Shown here: in pieces, positions 17,500 through 27,000 of the stretch | Layout of the letters: each line of letters starts with the position of its first letter | Position numbering within the stretch: position 1 is the stretch's first letter | Assembly: GCA_021324685.1 (NCBI GenBank) | Contig: JAJPIQ010000082.1 | Span: 1 to 64,000 of the forward strand | Length of the DNA stretch: 64,000 nt | Direction of reading: 5' to 3' | DNA from: Bacteroidota bacterium | Lineage (GTDB): Bacteria > Bacteroidota > Ignavibacteria > Palsa-1295 | Translations under genes and position numbers: made by a program | Notes under the pieces: model-generated | What the model was told of the DNA's origin: nothing | Databases searched by the model: none | What the model saw: the letters and a program-made list of their open reading frames with translations, nothing else

Positions 17500-20400
17500 A
17501 TGTACCGTTACTTGACTGCTTTTATTGTGTTCATTGGCCTTGCGACGTTCGCGGGCCAGCTCCAGGCACAACGCCTGATTCCGATTTCGGGGTATCTCCC
17601 GGCGGGTCAGACGAAAGTGTTTCCTCCCCGCACTCCGCAGAACTCTGCGACCGATACGATCTTTGAGATCTCGGGCGATTACCATGTCGCCGGAACGCTC
17701 ATCGTTCAGGAGGGCGCCGAAGTTTGGTTTCTGCCGAACAGCCGTATTATCGATACGGCCGGCGGCAAGATCATCGCCAATGGTTGCGCCGGCTTAAACC
17801 GTCGGATCCTTTTTCGGGGAGCGGGCATCAATGCCAACTCGGTCGAATGGGGCCATTTTATCATTCTTCCAAATTCGGACTCGGCGTACTTCTCGAACGT
17901 CCGATTCACCAATTTCCGTAAACGCAATACGGTCGACGTAACGCTGCTCTACAGCCCGACGGCCGATCCGACGCACGCCGCCTTCAATGCCGCGATTAAT
18001 AATGCGATCAACGGTAATGGCGGTGTGATTTCGACGTTTTCTCAGAAGACATTCATCTATAATGCGATCGTCGACAGCTCGCAGACTTCGTTCCGCGGCG
18101 GCGCGTTCGCATTCCTCCAGGCGCCGGTCGGCTGGCCAGTGCCGGACGATGGCCGTCTCGCGCTCGCGAATCGGCAGGTCGCCAATCTTACAATCCGCGA
18201 CGTTCGCTGCTTCAATCAGGAAACGACCGGAGCGACAGATGTTCTGGCGCTCGGTGGCGCGATCTACATGGCCTCGAACTCCGCGACCTATAATTCGGCC
18301 GATTATGTAGTCGGTTACCTCGGCGGCAGCAACTTCCCCTGCGGTTCACCGGCTCTCGATGTCAACCTCTTCGAGCGTTGCACCGCCAACAATACGTTCG
18401 GCAACCTCGCGACTAATTTTGCCAAAGGCGGCGCGATCTATGTCGGTACGAACACCGGTCTCGTCCTCACGCAGAGCACGTTCAATAACGACTCGGCCAT
18501 CGAGACCGTCACGGCCCCGAACGGCGGGACGCCTGACGTCAACTCCTGGGGTGGTGCAATCGATGTGAGCGCATTCTCCGGAAGCCCGACCGAAGTTCCG
18601 ATCGGTTCCGGCAACTCACAGGTGCCGTATCCCCCGGGACCGTCCGATCGTCTGCCAGGCCTTACTATCTTAAAGACCGCTTTGTTCAACACCTGCGTTG
18701 CAGGCCGCGGCGGTGCGATCGCGCTCGAGTGGAATAACGCGAGCATTCCGGCTCCTCGTCTTAATATCGATGCCGAGCATTTCGCGGCTCCGAGTGGCGG
18801 TGGTGCCCTCGTGCGCGACTCTGGCCTTATCCAGTTCGTCAATAACGTCGCCTATCTTTATGGCGGCGCAATCTATTCGCCGAACCCGGTATTCATCAAA
18901 GGGTATCTTGCTCCGCAAAACTTCCCGTGGCCGGGCGGTGCGGACTCGGTTGAACTCCGCGTCCACTTTGCCAATAACCTTGCGGGTGTTGGCGGCGGCG
19001 GACTCTATCTCGATGGCAATGCCGGCGGCCAGCCGGATTTGATCGAGCGCCGTTCGGTCCATTTCCATGAAATGGTCAATCCGTTCGATACCCGTATTAA
19101 CCCGGCGGGCGGTGTCAACCGCGGTGCACTTTATGGTGCTGGCGTTATCGGAGGCGGTGCCGAGTATATTGGCATGCGCGATTCCGTCTTCGCCGTCGAA
19201 TACAACAGCGATACCGTCGTTGGCGGTAACGGCGGTGCCGTCGAAATTCGCGATGCGATCGCGGCCGGTAATGCGGTACCGAACAACCGATATTTTGTCG
19301 AAAACGAGTATAACCCCCAGAACGTGAGAGTTCCTCGCGATACGTTCGCGAGCGCGAGCATCTTCCCGTTCGACCCACGCGAACTGACCCGCTTCCTTAA
19401 TAACGCGGTTCTCCTCGGACCCGATTCGGCCGCTCTCTTTAATTACAATCCGGCGAATACCGGCTCGGCCCACGGCCGCGGCGGTGCGCTCTATGTAGAA
19501 ATTACGAGCGACCCCAATCAATTGATCGAACCGCTCGATTCTACCTTCTTAAGCCACGTGCGCATGGAAGGTAACTCGGCCTATTCTGGCTCCGCGGTGT
19601 GGTGCGACCGTTACGATTTCAAGTTCATGTCGAACCTGTGCCTGATCGCGAACAATCACGCGACCTCGCCCTCTTCCGCGAACATTGATCTCGATACGGC
19701 GGGCGCTGGTAAGGGTATTTCGAACCCCGGCGATCCGAATGCCGGCGCAACGATCTGGGCTGACTTCGAAGGTCCGCTCCCGTCGTATGAGTCTAACTCG
19801 CGCGGCGATGCGATCTATGATAACACGGCCCGTTACATCCTTCGTCTGCCGGTCTCGACGATCGTTGGCCGAAGCGGTGTCGACACGCTCCGCGGCGACT
19901 TCTGGGGCGAAACCGGACCGCAGATCATCACCCAGATCAATCCCCCGGTCGGCGTCGAACAAGCGACGTTCTTCATCGACTTTTACAAAGGCTGCTTCAC
20001 GAATATTTACGAGCCGAATAGCAATCCGCCGGTGCAATACCATCCGAACGCGATTGGAACGGTTCCCGATACCCTCCTCATGGAAGGCCGCGTCTACGAT
20101 CTCTTCGATCGCGGAACGGATATGAAAGTGGCCGATTACGAACTTCCGCGCCTCGCGCCGGCAGAAGCGTTCTCGCTTGGTCTTCCGAGCGATGTGGCCG
20201 CGCTCCATCGGTTCACGCGTAATTTCTACGATACGAATGCGACCTATGTGAACAAGATCGATCTTATGCAGACCGATTTCGTTGGACCGCACCCGATCGG
20301 ATACCCGCTCTTCCTGCAGGCCGACGTCGCTCTCGCGGATTCCAATCGCGATCCGTATGCGAAGAACTACACGGTCTTCATGGTCTTCAATCAGACCACG

Positions 20401-23400
20401 AACGAATTCGTCCGCGTGAACTTAAAAGAGATCAAGCAGGATGAAGGCGCGGGCGATGTTCAGCAGACCTATCGTGGCCGCCTCGACTTCGTGCCAGATT
20501 CTTCGGTGGCCGAGCGTCATCCGAACCTCCGCCAGCGCGCGCTCTATACCCTTTCGCTTCTTCGTCCCTCGACAATGACGTTCGACGAAGTCCAGCGCGC
20601 CTCCATGCTTGAGGATTCCGCCGCTCTCAACGGTCGTGAATATTCACTTGCGGCTGCGGATCTAGTTGCGGCTGGTGACTCGGTCTTTATGAATTGCGAG
20701 TCGACCGGTGTTCCGGCTAACTCGACCTGGTATGCTGGTGAAAAATACCATACGCTTCCCGTTCGTCCGGGCGATCGCATTCTTGTGATTAGCCGTACGC
20801 AGCTTTGGAAATACGGCGCGGCGTATGCCATCACGCATGGACTACAGTTCACGATCGGCGACGTATTGCCTCCGGCATTCGTGGCCGACATTCCGAACCT
20901 CCAGTCCGACACGTATAATCCGAATGTGCGGTTCGTCCATGAGGATGTGAACTATAACGCCAGCGATGCTGCGCACACGCTCTTCCGCGTGGCGGGATTC
21001 GATGCGAATAACTTCTACGATCCGCGATTCCTCTTTAATGCTGCGAACTATACGCAGCTTGCGTTCACCGTAACGCCGGATCTTCTGACGGGCGATGTCG
21101 TTCCAACCGGTTCTAGTTATGTGGCGAAAAATGCCGCTGACTCGGTCCGTGCGCATGTCCGCCTCAATCACTGGCTGCATGACAGCGTCATCTACAATCA
21201 GAACATCACCGGCTCGAATGGCTATGTGCTGCTCTATGGCCAGCCACACAATCCGGATGTCGTTCCGGGTGGCGAAGGTGTAACGGCAACGGTTACCAAT
21301 TTCCCGCCGAACTTTGCTTCTGAGAGTGGGCTGAGGGGCTCGTTCCCAGGAGTGCTTGGGGCCGACAGCCTTGGACTTAGCATGTGGGTCTACCCGCCGT
21401 TTATGAACTGCGCGCGGATCCCGGATTCGACCACGGCAATTCCGGATACGATCTGCATCCGCTCGACAAGCTCGACCTATCACTTCAAGATCGTCGTCAT
21501 GGATAGCCTTCCGCGATTCCTGCAGACGTCGCTTCCGAAGTGCGGTGCGATCCTGACGGACTCGCTACGCTATACGGTCGACCTGAATACCGACGACGAG
21601 CTCGAGGATTCGGTCGCTGCGGCAGAGACCCTGCCTGGCGCACGGGTCGCCGATTCTGGCAGCCGGTTCCCAGCATGGGACTTCCGTTATGGCCGTACGG
21701 CATATGACTTCCAGACACATCCTTCCTGGATGCTCGAGCCGCAGGGCGGCAATTATGTTCCGATCGACAGCACGGATCCGAACTTCAAGCTTCGTGGCAT
21801 TATCAACGTTCGCGTCGATTCTGCCTACGCGGTGAATAATCTTCTGACTCCGATTCCGCAGGTCAACGGCGAGCTCAACCTCGACACGATCGCGGCGGTC
21901 GAAGCGAACGACGGACATACCGGTAAGGCGCTCCAAAAGTGGGCGGTGCCGATCCTGTTCGTACCGACGATCCTGAACGACACGCTCCCGCGCGCTCGCG
22001 AAGGCGTTGAGTACAGCATGAACTTCCAGTTCCCGGATCGCATCAATCGGATCCTGATCCAGAACCTGAACCCGTCGCAGTACTTTACCTATAAGCTGCT
22101 CTATAAGGGCGATGTCGAATATCTCTATCGCGATATTCCGAATAAAGTAAATGGCGATGTGCCGCCGAAGATCGGTACTCCCGATACCGTTGTAGGCCAT
22201 ACGCCGGCATGGTTGCATATCGATCCGTATTCTGGTGTGCTTACCGGCGTACCGGGCGATACCGATGCTCCGCACGTCGATGGCATGGCTTGCGGTCCGG
22301 ACAGCGTAACGGTTGTTGTTACCGATGGACAGTGCGTTGCGACGTGGAAGACGTTCGCGCTCGATGTCGATTCGGTCAACCACATGCCGATGCTCTCCCG
22401 TGGACCGGCTGAGCCGTGCGTAACCAACGGTACTCAGTACTGCGACAGCGCATATGTTGTCGATCGCGATCTCATGCGTGACTCGTGCGGTAAAGAGACC
22501 CTTACGCTCAGTCTTATCAATATGGATCCGAGCTTCACGGTCACACCAAGTACGGTGAGCGGTCAGCTTTCGAACGATACCGTGCATGTCATGATCTGCG
22601 GTACGTTCAATGAGCCACAGACCTTCTTCCAGAACCCTGGACCGTATGCCGATACCGTTCGCCTCCAGGCGACGGATGCGGCCGGCAACAGCGATACGCT
22701 CGTCTATCCGGTCCACATCGGCGACAAGCCGCGTTTTGAGTGTGCGATCTACGTAATGAACGCGATCACACAGCTTCATCCGCTCCAGGATATCCAGAAA
22801 CTCTGCTTCGGTGCAGGTCAGTATGGGCACGATTCGCTCGACGTTCGCTACTGCGAATATGAAGTCGCGCCGCCGCCGCCCACGAGCGCCTTCGATGCAC
22901 GCTGGATCCTGCCGATCGGCGGAGCACTGGAAGGTACTACCGTCGATGTCCGTAGCGATGTCGTGACGTCGAACCAGTTCGTAACGTGGCAGGTGAAGTT
23001 CCAGCCCGGTAACGAATCCGGTGGCGCTGGCAGTTTGTATCCGATCGAAATTTGCTGGAACCGTTCCTGCCTGAACAGCTCGGCGCTTTCCGGTGTGTTC
23101 GCGACGGGTAACTTCTACCTGCGTAACTCGCAGAACCCGAACGAGTTCGACATCAACATGGCAAGCGGCCAGGCGCAGATCGATAATAGTCTATATACGC
23201 TGACGGCGATCGGTTCGGATTCGGAGTGCCTCCAGATCCGTGACCAGAGCGTTTCGAATGCGCTGATCGTCTTCGTGCCGGCTGGTTCGGGCGTCGGCGA
23301 AGGTGCGCCGAAACCGGAGTTCGCATTGCAGCCGAACTATCCGAACCCGTTTGCGGGTGCGACCACGCTCAACTTCTCGGTTGCTGAAGCTTCCAACGTT

Positions 23401-23604
23401 CGCATCGATATCTACGATGTGAAAGGAACGCTGGTGCGTACACTCGTCAACGAGAAACTCGATGCCGGTTCCTATCCGGTAACGTGGGATGGCACGGACA
23501 ACACCGGTGCGCAGGTCGCTTCCGGAACGTATGTAGCGCACATGACCGCGGGTAGCTTCCAGGCGTCAGTAAAAATGTCAGTCCAGCCGCAGGGAGCACA
23601 GTAA
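17500..23604 (+). CDS. Giant T9SS-secreted beta-helix (Pmp-like) surface protein
   Basis: 2034 residues from the ATG at 17500, chosen for the GGAGG at 17491-17495 and the signal peptide LTAFIVFIGLATFAGQLQAQ; the frame itself opens at 17356. Residues about 30-800 carry repeated GGAIY/GGALY and FxNN motifs (GGAIYMASNSAT, GGAIYVGTNTGL, GGGLYLDGNAGG), like the polymorphic-membrane-protein beta-helix. Around 1492-1600 is a putative Ig/cadherin-like (He_PIG-type) domain, WLHIDPYSGVLTGVPGD. Residues about 1747-1927 hold a Cys-containing module also found in the 27001 gene. The C-terminus from about 1941 is a T9SS sorting domain (LQPNYPNPF, IDIYDVKGTLVRTL). Likely a large surface or matrix protein. 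Confidence 0.92.
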   Translation: MYRYLTAFIVFIGLATFAGQLQAQRLIPISGYLPAGQTKVFPPRTPQNSATDTIFEISGDYHVAGTLIVQEGAEVWFLPNSRIIDTAGGKIIANGCAGLNRRILFRGAGINANSVEWGHFIILPNSDSAYFSNVRFTNFRKRNTVDVTLLYSPTADPTHAAFNAAINNAINGNGGVISTFSQKTFIYNAIVDSSQTSFRGGAFAFLQAPVGWPVPDDGRLALANRQVANLTIRDVRCFNQETTGATDVLALGGAIYMASNSATYNSADYVVGYLGGSNFPCGSPALDVNLFERCTANNTFGNLATNFAKGGAIYVGTNTGLVLTQSTFNNDSAIETVTAPNGGTPDVNSWGGAIDVSAFSGSPTEVPIGSGNSQVPYPPGPSDRLPGLTILKTALFNTCVAGRGGAIALEWNNASIPAPRLNIDAEHFAAPSGGGALVRDSGLIQFVNNVAYLYGGAIYSPNPVFIKGYLAPQNFPWPGGADSVELRVHFANNLAGVGGGGLYLDGNAGGQPDLIERRSVHFHEMVNPFDTRINPAGGVNRGALYGAGVIGGGAEYIGMRDSVFAVEYNSDTVVGGNGGAVEIRDAIAAGNAVPNNRYFVENEYNPQNVRVPRDTFASASIFPFDPRELTRFLNNAVLLGPDSAALFNYNPANTGSAHGRGGALYVEITSDPNQLIEPLDSTFLSHVRMEGNSAYSGSAVWCDRYDFKFMSNLCLIANNHATSPSSANIDLDTAGAGKGISNPGDPNAGATIWADFEGPLPSYESNSRGDAIYDNTARYILRLPVSTIVGRSGVDTLRGDFWGETGPQIITQINPPVGVEQATFFIDFYKGCFTNIYEPNSNPPVQYHPNAIGTVPDTLLMEGRVYDLFDRGTDMKVADYELPRLAPAEAFSLGLPSDVAALHRFTRNFYDTNATYVNKIDLMQTDFVGPHPIGYPLFLQADVALADSNRDPYAKNYTVFMVFNQTTNEFVRVNLKEIKQDEGAGDVQQTYRGRLDFVPDSSVAERHPNLRQRALYTLSLLRPSTMTFDEVQRASMLEDSAALNGREYSLAAADLVAAGDSVFMNCESTGVPANSTWYAGEKYHTLPVRPGDRILVISRTQLWKYGAAYAITHGLQFTIGDVLPPAFVADIPNLQSDTYNPNVRFVHEDVNYNASDAAHTLFRVAGFDANNFYDPRFLFNAANYTQLAFTVTPDLLTGDVVPTGSSYVAKNAADSVRAHVRLNHWLHDSVIYNQNITGSNGYVLLYGQPHNPDVVPGGEGVTATVTNFPPNFASESGLRGSFPGVLGADSLGLSMWVYPPFMNCARIPDSTTAIPDTICIRSTSSTYHFKIVVMDSLPRFLQTSLPKCGAILTDSLRYTVDLNTDDELEDSVAAAETLPGARVADSGSRFPAWDFRYGRTAYDFQTHPSWMLEPQGGNYVPIDSTDPNFKLRGIINVRVDSAYAVNNLLTPIPQVNGELNLDTIAAVEANDGHTGKALQKWAVPILFVPTILNDTLPRAREGVEYSMNFQFPDRINRILIQNLNPSQYFTYKLLYKGDVEYLYRDIPNKVNGDVPPKIGTPDTVVGHTPAWLHIDPYSGVLTGVPGDTDAPHVDGMACGPDSVTVVVTDGQCVATWKTFALDVDSVNHMPMLSRGPAEPCVTNGTQYCDSAYVVDRDLMRDSCGKETLTLSLINMDPSFTVTPSTVSGQLSNDTVHVMICGTFNEPQTFFQNPGPYADTVRLQATDAAGNSDTLVYPVHIGDKPRFECAIYVMNAITQLHPLQDIQKLCFGAGQYGHDSLDVRYCEYEVAPPPPTSAFDARWILPIGGALEGTTVDVRSDVVTSNQFVTWQVKFQPGNESGGAGSLYPIEICWNRSCLNSSALSGVFATGNFYLRNSQNPNEFDINMASGQAQIDNSLYTLTAIGSDSECLQIRDQSVSNALIVFVPAGSGVGEGAPKPEFALQPNYPNPFAGATTLNFSVAEASNVRIDIYDVKGTLVRTLVNEKLDAGSYPVTWDGTDNTGAQVASGTYVAHMTAGSFQASVKMSVQPQGAQ

Positions 23605-23621
23605 TTAGGTGTAACTTTTTG

Positions 23622-23651
23622 GAGCCGCGGAGATTATTTCCTCCGCGGCTC
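23622..23651 (+). other. Perfect 11-bp hairpin between surface-protein genes
   Basis: GAGCCGCGGAG (23622-23632) and CTCCGCGGCTC (23641-23651) form a perfect stem with an 8-nt loop. No T-run follows, so it is not a textbook intrinsic terminator. It could be a weak terminator, an mRNA-end stabiliser or a processing site in a shared transcript. Confidence 0.7.
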
Positions 23652-23718
23652 TGGAAAGAACCTTCGGACACCGCGAATACGAAACAAGTTTAAAACACTT
23701 TCAAGGAGTATCAGACCC

Positions 23719-25632
23719 ATGAAACTTTATCGACGGTTCTTTATTGCGATGGCGGTCGTTGCGATCGGTGCGATGGGCCTCGCAACGAACGCGCACGCAC
23801 AGGCCTCGGGCGTTCAGCCGCTTTGGGCAAACTATGCGGTCTCGTACGTCAACGAGTTCTATAACCCGTTGGCTGGCGGGACGCTGCTTTCGGCCGACCA
23901 ATTCTTCAACTCTTCGGGCACCATCGATCACGACGATGGCACCGCGGCAAATATTCCGACCGGCTTTACGTTCGATTACAACGGCAATGCATCGAACTCG
24001 GTCAATATTAATATCAATGGATGGGTGTCGATTCGCTCGCTCAACCCATCGGCCAATTTCAATCAGATCCCGGTCGTAACCTGGAATAACAACTTCCTCT
24101 TTTCGTCCGAATTGCCGAATAATACGGTAGCACCATATTGGGGCGACCATTATTATCGGTTCCTCGAGCCGGGATATCATCCTTCACGCATTTCGTATTC
24201 GACGACCACGGTGCCCGATCCGAACCCGAACGCAAAGCCGTTCTCGTTCATCCACACCTTCACGGTCGAGTGGCGCGACCTGAATGTTAACGACAAGACG
24301 AATCCGAATTCCATCGCTTCGTTCCAGCTTATCATCCGCGAAAATCCGATGGCGAACGATCAGTCCGCCCCGGACGATCGCGCGACCATCGAATACGCAT
24401 ACGGCCCGATCGGCAGTGGTAATGTCCAAACGGCCGGCGATGCAGTCGGTGCCGAAGATTCTGTCGGATTCACGCACATCAATGCGATGTACACGACCGC
24501 ACAGTTCAATGGTGATTCCACTCGGTTGAACACTTCGACCCGCACGACCATATGGCCGCCTTCGGGTCTGCCGGGCCGTGCAATCTATCTCATCCCGCAG
24601 GGCCGCGCGTTCCTTTCGCAGTGGGGCGATGGCGATGCCGATCTTTCCCAGATTTATAGCTCGGACGTTAATGTCCGCACGCATCAGAACCGCTTTGTCA
24701 CGCTTAACGATGCGGAACTTGTTCTTACCGCCGCGGCGACGGACGTTCCACTCGATTCGGTCGAAGGCAGAAATGCGTTCCACGGTGATGCTAACCATAA
24801 CGGCCGGGTTTATAACCCAACCTATGGCGCCTACTTCTACTATACAACGCCATACGATGCCGCGTACATCCTGATGTACTTAGCGGGCAAACTCGCGGTG
24901 CTTCCGTGGCCACTTCCGCTTCCGGTTCCCGGATACAAGGCGGCCGATATTCATACGACCGACGTCTCGGGTATCGTTGCGGACGCTTCGAACGTTCAGG
25001 TAACGGGTAATACGGTTCTCGTGCCGATCACGGTACGCGGTACGGTCAATGGCGCACTTTCGATCCAGATGGATCTTAAGGGCCTCGAGAATTCCGGTCT
25101 CCAGTTCGTTGGAACCCGTTCCCCGCAGGGAACGCTCATGGCCTCGAACGGCTCTACCGGGCGCGTCGTGCTTGCCACGAGCGGCAACTACTCCGATGGT
25201 GCGACCGTCGGCTACATCGAACTGCGCCAGACCTCCGGAACGAATGCGGAGTTCGATCTTGCGAATGTAAAAGTGAACGATGCCGATCTTCCCTCCTCGC
25301 ATGTCGCGCTCAAGCTTACGAGTGCGGATGGTAGCAGCGCGGGAAGTTCGCTCGAACAAAATATGCCGAATCCGTTTGTCGTTAACGCCGGTGGCGAAAC
25401 GACGATCGGCTTTAATCTGGCCGCGCCGGAGGATGTGACGCTTCGCGTTTATGACATGCTCGGCCATGAAGTTCGTACCCTGGTCAGTGGCGAAGGTCGC
25501 GCCGCCGGACATAACACCACCGAGTGGGATGGCCGCGATGCGAGTGGCAACGTTGTTGCCAGCGGACTTTATTACTATCAGCTTGTGACCCCAGACTTCA
25601 CGCAGACCGTGAAGATGCAGGTCATTCGCTGA
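23719..25632 (+). CDS. T9SS-secreted protein with dockerin-like and cohesin-like modules
   Basis: 637 residues; AAGGAG at 23703-23708 supports the ATG at 23719. The signal peptide ends NAHAQ. The N-terminal 270 residues include a beta-rich domain with DDGTAANIPTGFTFDYNG. At about 303-400 are two degenerate dockerin-type repeats: a FVTLNDAELVL helix, then the calcium-loop-like GDANHNGRV followed by YDAAYILMYLAGKL. Residues about 411-535 resemble a cohesin-like beta-sandwich (VLVPITVRGTVNGALSIQMD). The C-terminus is a T9SS domain (LEQNMPNPF, LRVYDMLGHEVRTLVSGEG). Having both module types suggests non-covalent assembly with neighbours such as the 25688 product; this is untested inference. Confidence 0.9.
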   Translation: MKLYRRFFIAMAVVAIGAMGLATNAHAQASGVQPLWANYAVSYVNEFYNPLAGGTLLSADQFFNSSGTIDHDDGTAANIPTGFTFDYNGNASNSVNININGWVSIRSLNPSANFNQIPVVTWNNNFLFSSELPNNTVAPYWGDHYYRFLEPGYHPSRISYSTTTVPDPNPNAKPFSFIHTFTVEWRDLNVNDKTNPNSIASFQLIIRENPMANDQSAPDDRATIEYAYGPIGSGNVQTAGDAVGAEDSVGFTHINAMYTTAQFNGDSTRLNTSTRTTIWPPSGLPGRAIYLIPQGRAFLSQWGDGDADLSQIYSSDVNVRTHQNRFVTLNDAELVLTAAATDVPLDSVEGRNAFHGDANHNGRVYNPTYGAYFYYTTPYDAAYILMYLAGKLAVLPWPLPLPVPGYKAADIHTTDVSGIVADASNVQVTGNTVLVPITVRGTVNGALSIQMDLKGLENSGLQFVGTRSPQGTLMASNGSTGRVVLATSGNYSDGATVGYIELRQTSGTNAEFDLANVKVNDADLPSSHVALKLTSADGSSAGSSLEQNMPNPFVVNAGGETTIGFNLAAPEDVTLRVYDMLGHEVRTLVSGEGRAAGHNTTEWDGRDASGNVVASGLYYYQLVTPDFTQTVKMQVIR

Positions 25633-25644
25633 TCCTGGGTATTT

Positions 25645-25670
25645 CGCGCCTCGCGTTCGAGCGGGGCGCG
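25645..25670 (+). other. GC-rich hairpin between surface-protein genes
   Basis: CGCGCCTCGC (25645-25654) pairs with GCGGGGCGCG (25661-25670), ten pairs with one G.T wobble and a 6-nt loop. No T-run follows. Position and type match the hairpin at 23622. Confidence 0.6.
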
Positions 25671-25687
25671 TCGTTCATTGAAAAAGT

Positions 25688-26887
25688 ATGGCTATGAAAA
25701 AGCTGCTTCTCTTAGTGGCTTTCCAGTTCGTCGCGTGTTTGGCGGCACAAGCGCAAAGCCTGTTCGAGGTTCGCTTCGATACGGTCACGGCTAAAGCCGG
25801 AGATACCGTTACAGTTTATGCGCGGTACCGTTTTACACCTTCCGGACCACACGACATCATGTCCTACACGGCGCAATTCGACTTCGATACGACCGAAGTC
25901 CATCTGCTCGCGTATGTATTCGATGGAACGGCGACTCCGGCTGCAGATACGAACCTTGCTGGCACCAGCCACCGCGGTATCAGCGCTTTCGGAACATCCG
26001 AGATCGACTTAAGCGATTCGCTTTTATTTGGGATCCGTTTTCGAGTCGATCGGGCGCTCGCCGATACGGCCTTTGTGCGATGGGATACAACCGTTCCCAT
26101 GTTCGCATCGGGAACCGGCGTCGATTCGGTCCATTTCCAGAATGGATGGGTCCGAACGATTTCGACCTCGGGACATGTGGTGCTTGGCACTCCGGCCGTG
26201 GTCGTGCGAGGGTTTACACTCGGCTACAGCCCTGATTCTGTCGCGTTCGAGCTGCCGGTACTTGCTTCGGGCCTTGATAGCGCGAATATTCGCACGGCAG
26301 TCATAAGCTTTGTTTACGACAGCACGGCACTTTCGATCCAGGGCTTTAATGCGACTCCGGTGAAGGACGTAAATGTCGTTGGGTTTTCGAGCGTAGCGCT
26401 TCCCGGCGGCCTTCGACGCGAGAGCGTTTCGATCGCTTCTTCCGGAAGCGGACCGATTCCCGGTAACGACACGCTCCTGCGAATTTCTTTCGTCGGACTC
26501 GTGGGGCTCGATACGAACTGCACCGCGCTCGAGGAAGTCTCGCTTCGGCCGTCGAATCCTGGCGGGCTTATCGGCAATACTGATTACACGGCGAATCCGA
26601 TCTGCCTCGAAGGAGAACGACCGAGCCGCGTTTCGAATGCGAAGCAGGGAAATCCGATTTCACTTTTTCCGAACCCGGCCGTAAGCGAAGTAACATTCGT
26701 TTTTCCGGCTGGTACCGAAGGACAAAAAATGCTGGAAGTTTACGATGCGCTTGGACGTATGGTCTGGAGCGGCGCGATAGCAGGAGCGAGGTGGACGATT
26801 CCCGTCGGAATACCGGCTGGTTCGTATACCGCAGAAGTGAACGCGAGTGGAACGATCTTCAGAACGAATCTTACGATCGCTCCATAG
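25688..26887 (+). CDS. T9SS-secreted protein with two cohesin-like domains
   Basis: 399 residues (ATG at 25688, or 25694 two codons later). Signal peptide KKLLLLVAFQFVACLAAQAQ. Two beta-sandwich segments follow, about 22-150 (FDTVTAKAGDTVTVYARYRF ...) and 165-300 (GYSPDSVAFELPV ...), each with the pattern of cohesin-like domains: a V/A-G-D-T-V start and an AQFDFDTTEVHLL or ISFVYDSTALSIQG strand. The end is a T9SS sorting domain (ISLFPNPAVSEVTF, LEVYDALGRMVW). It is a candidate partner for the dockerin-like module of the preceding gene. The last 97 bp overlap a non-native N-terminal extension of the next frame. Confidence 0.85.
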   Translation: MAMKKLLLLVAFQFVACLAAQAQSLFEVRFDTVTAKAGDTVTVYARYRFTPSGPHDIMSYTAQFDFDTTEVHLLAYVFDGTATPAADTNLAGTSHRGISAFGTSEIDLSDSLLFGIRFRVDRALADTAFVRWDTTVPMFASGTGVDSVHFQNGWVRTISTSGHVVLGTPAVVVRGFTLGYSPDSVAFELPVLASGLDSANIRTAVISFVYDSTALSIQGFNATPVKDVNVVGFSSVALPGGLRRESVSIASSGSGPIPGNDTLLRISFVGLVGLDTNCTALEEVSLRPSNPGGLIGNTDYTANPICLEGERPSRVSNAKQGNPISLFPNPAVSEVTFVFPAGTEGQKMLEVYDALGRMVWSGAIAGARWTIPVGIPAGSYTAEVNASGTIFRTNLTIAP

Positions 26888-27000
26888 CCATACAAAAAAG
26901 TTTTTTTATCATCCATCGAGGGTGTAACAAAGTGTTTGAAAACGAATTATTGTCAGGTATGATGACCCCTTACAATTTTATAACTAAGGAGAACAAGGCC

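Noticed and set aside
21565-22830. 421-residue minus-strand ORF in the giant surface protein
   Set aside because: Antisense to a signal-peptide-bearing, motif-rich T9SS gene; no recognisable domain and Arg/Ile-rich low-quality composition.
26791-27000. 70-residue N-terminal extension of the 27001 protein
   Set aside because: Overlaps the preceding gene, lacks a signal peptide, and a good Shine-Dalgarno precedes the ATG at 27001.
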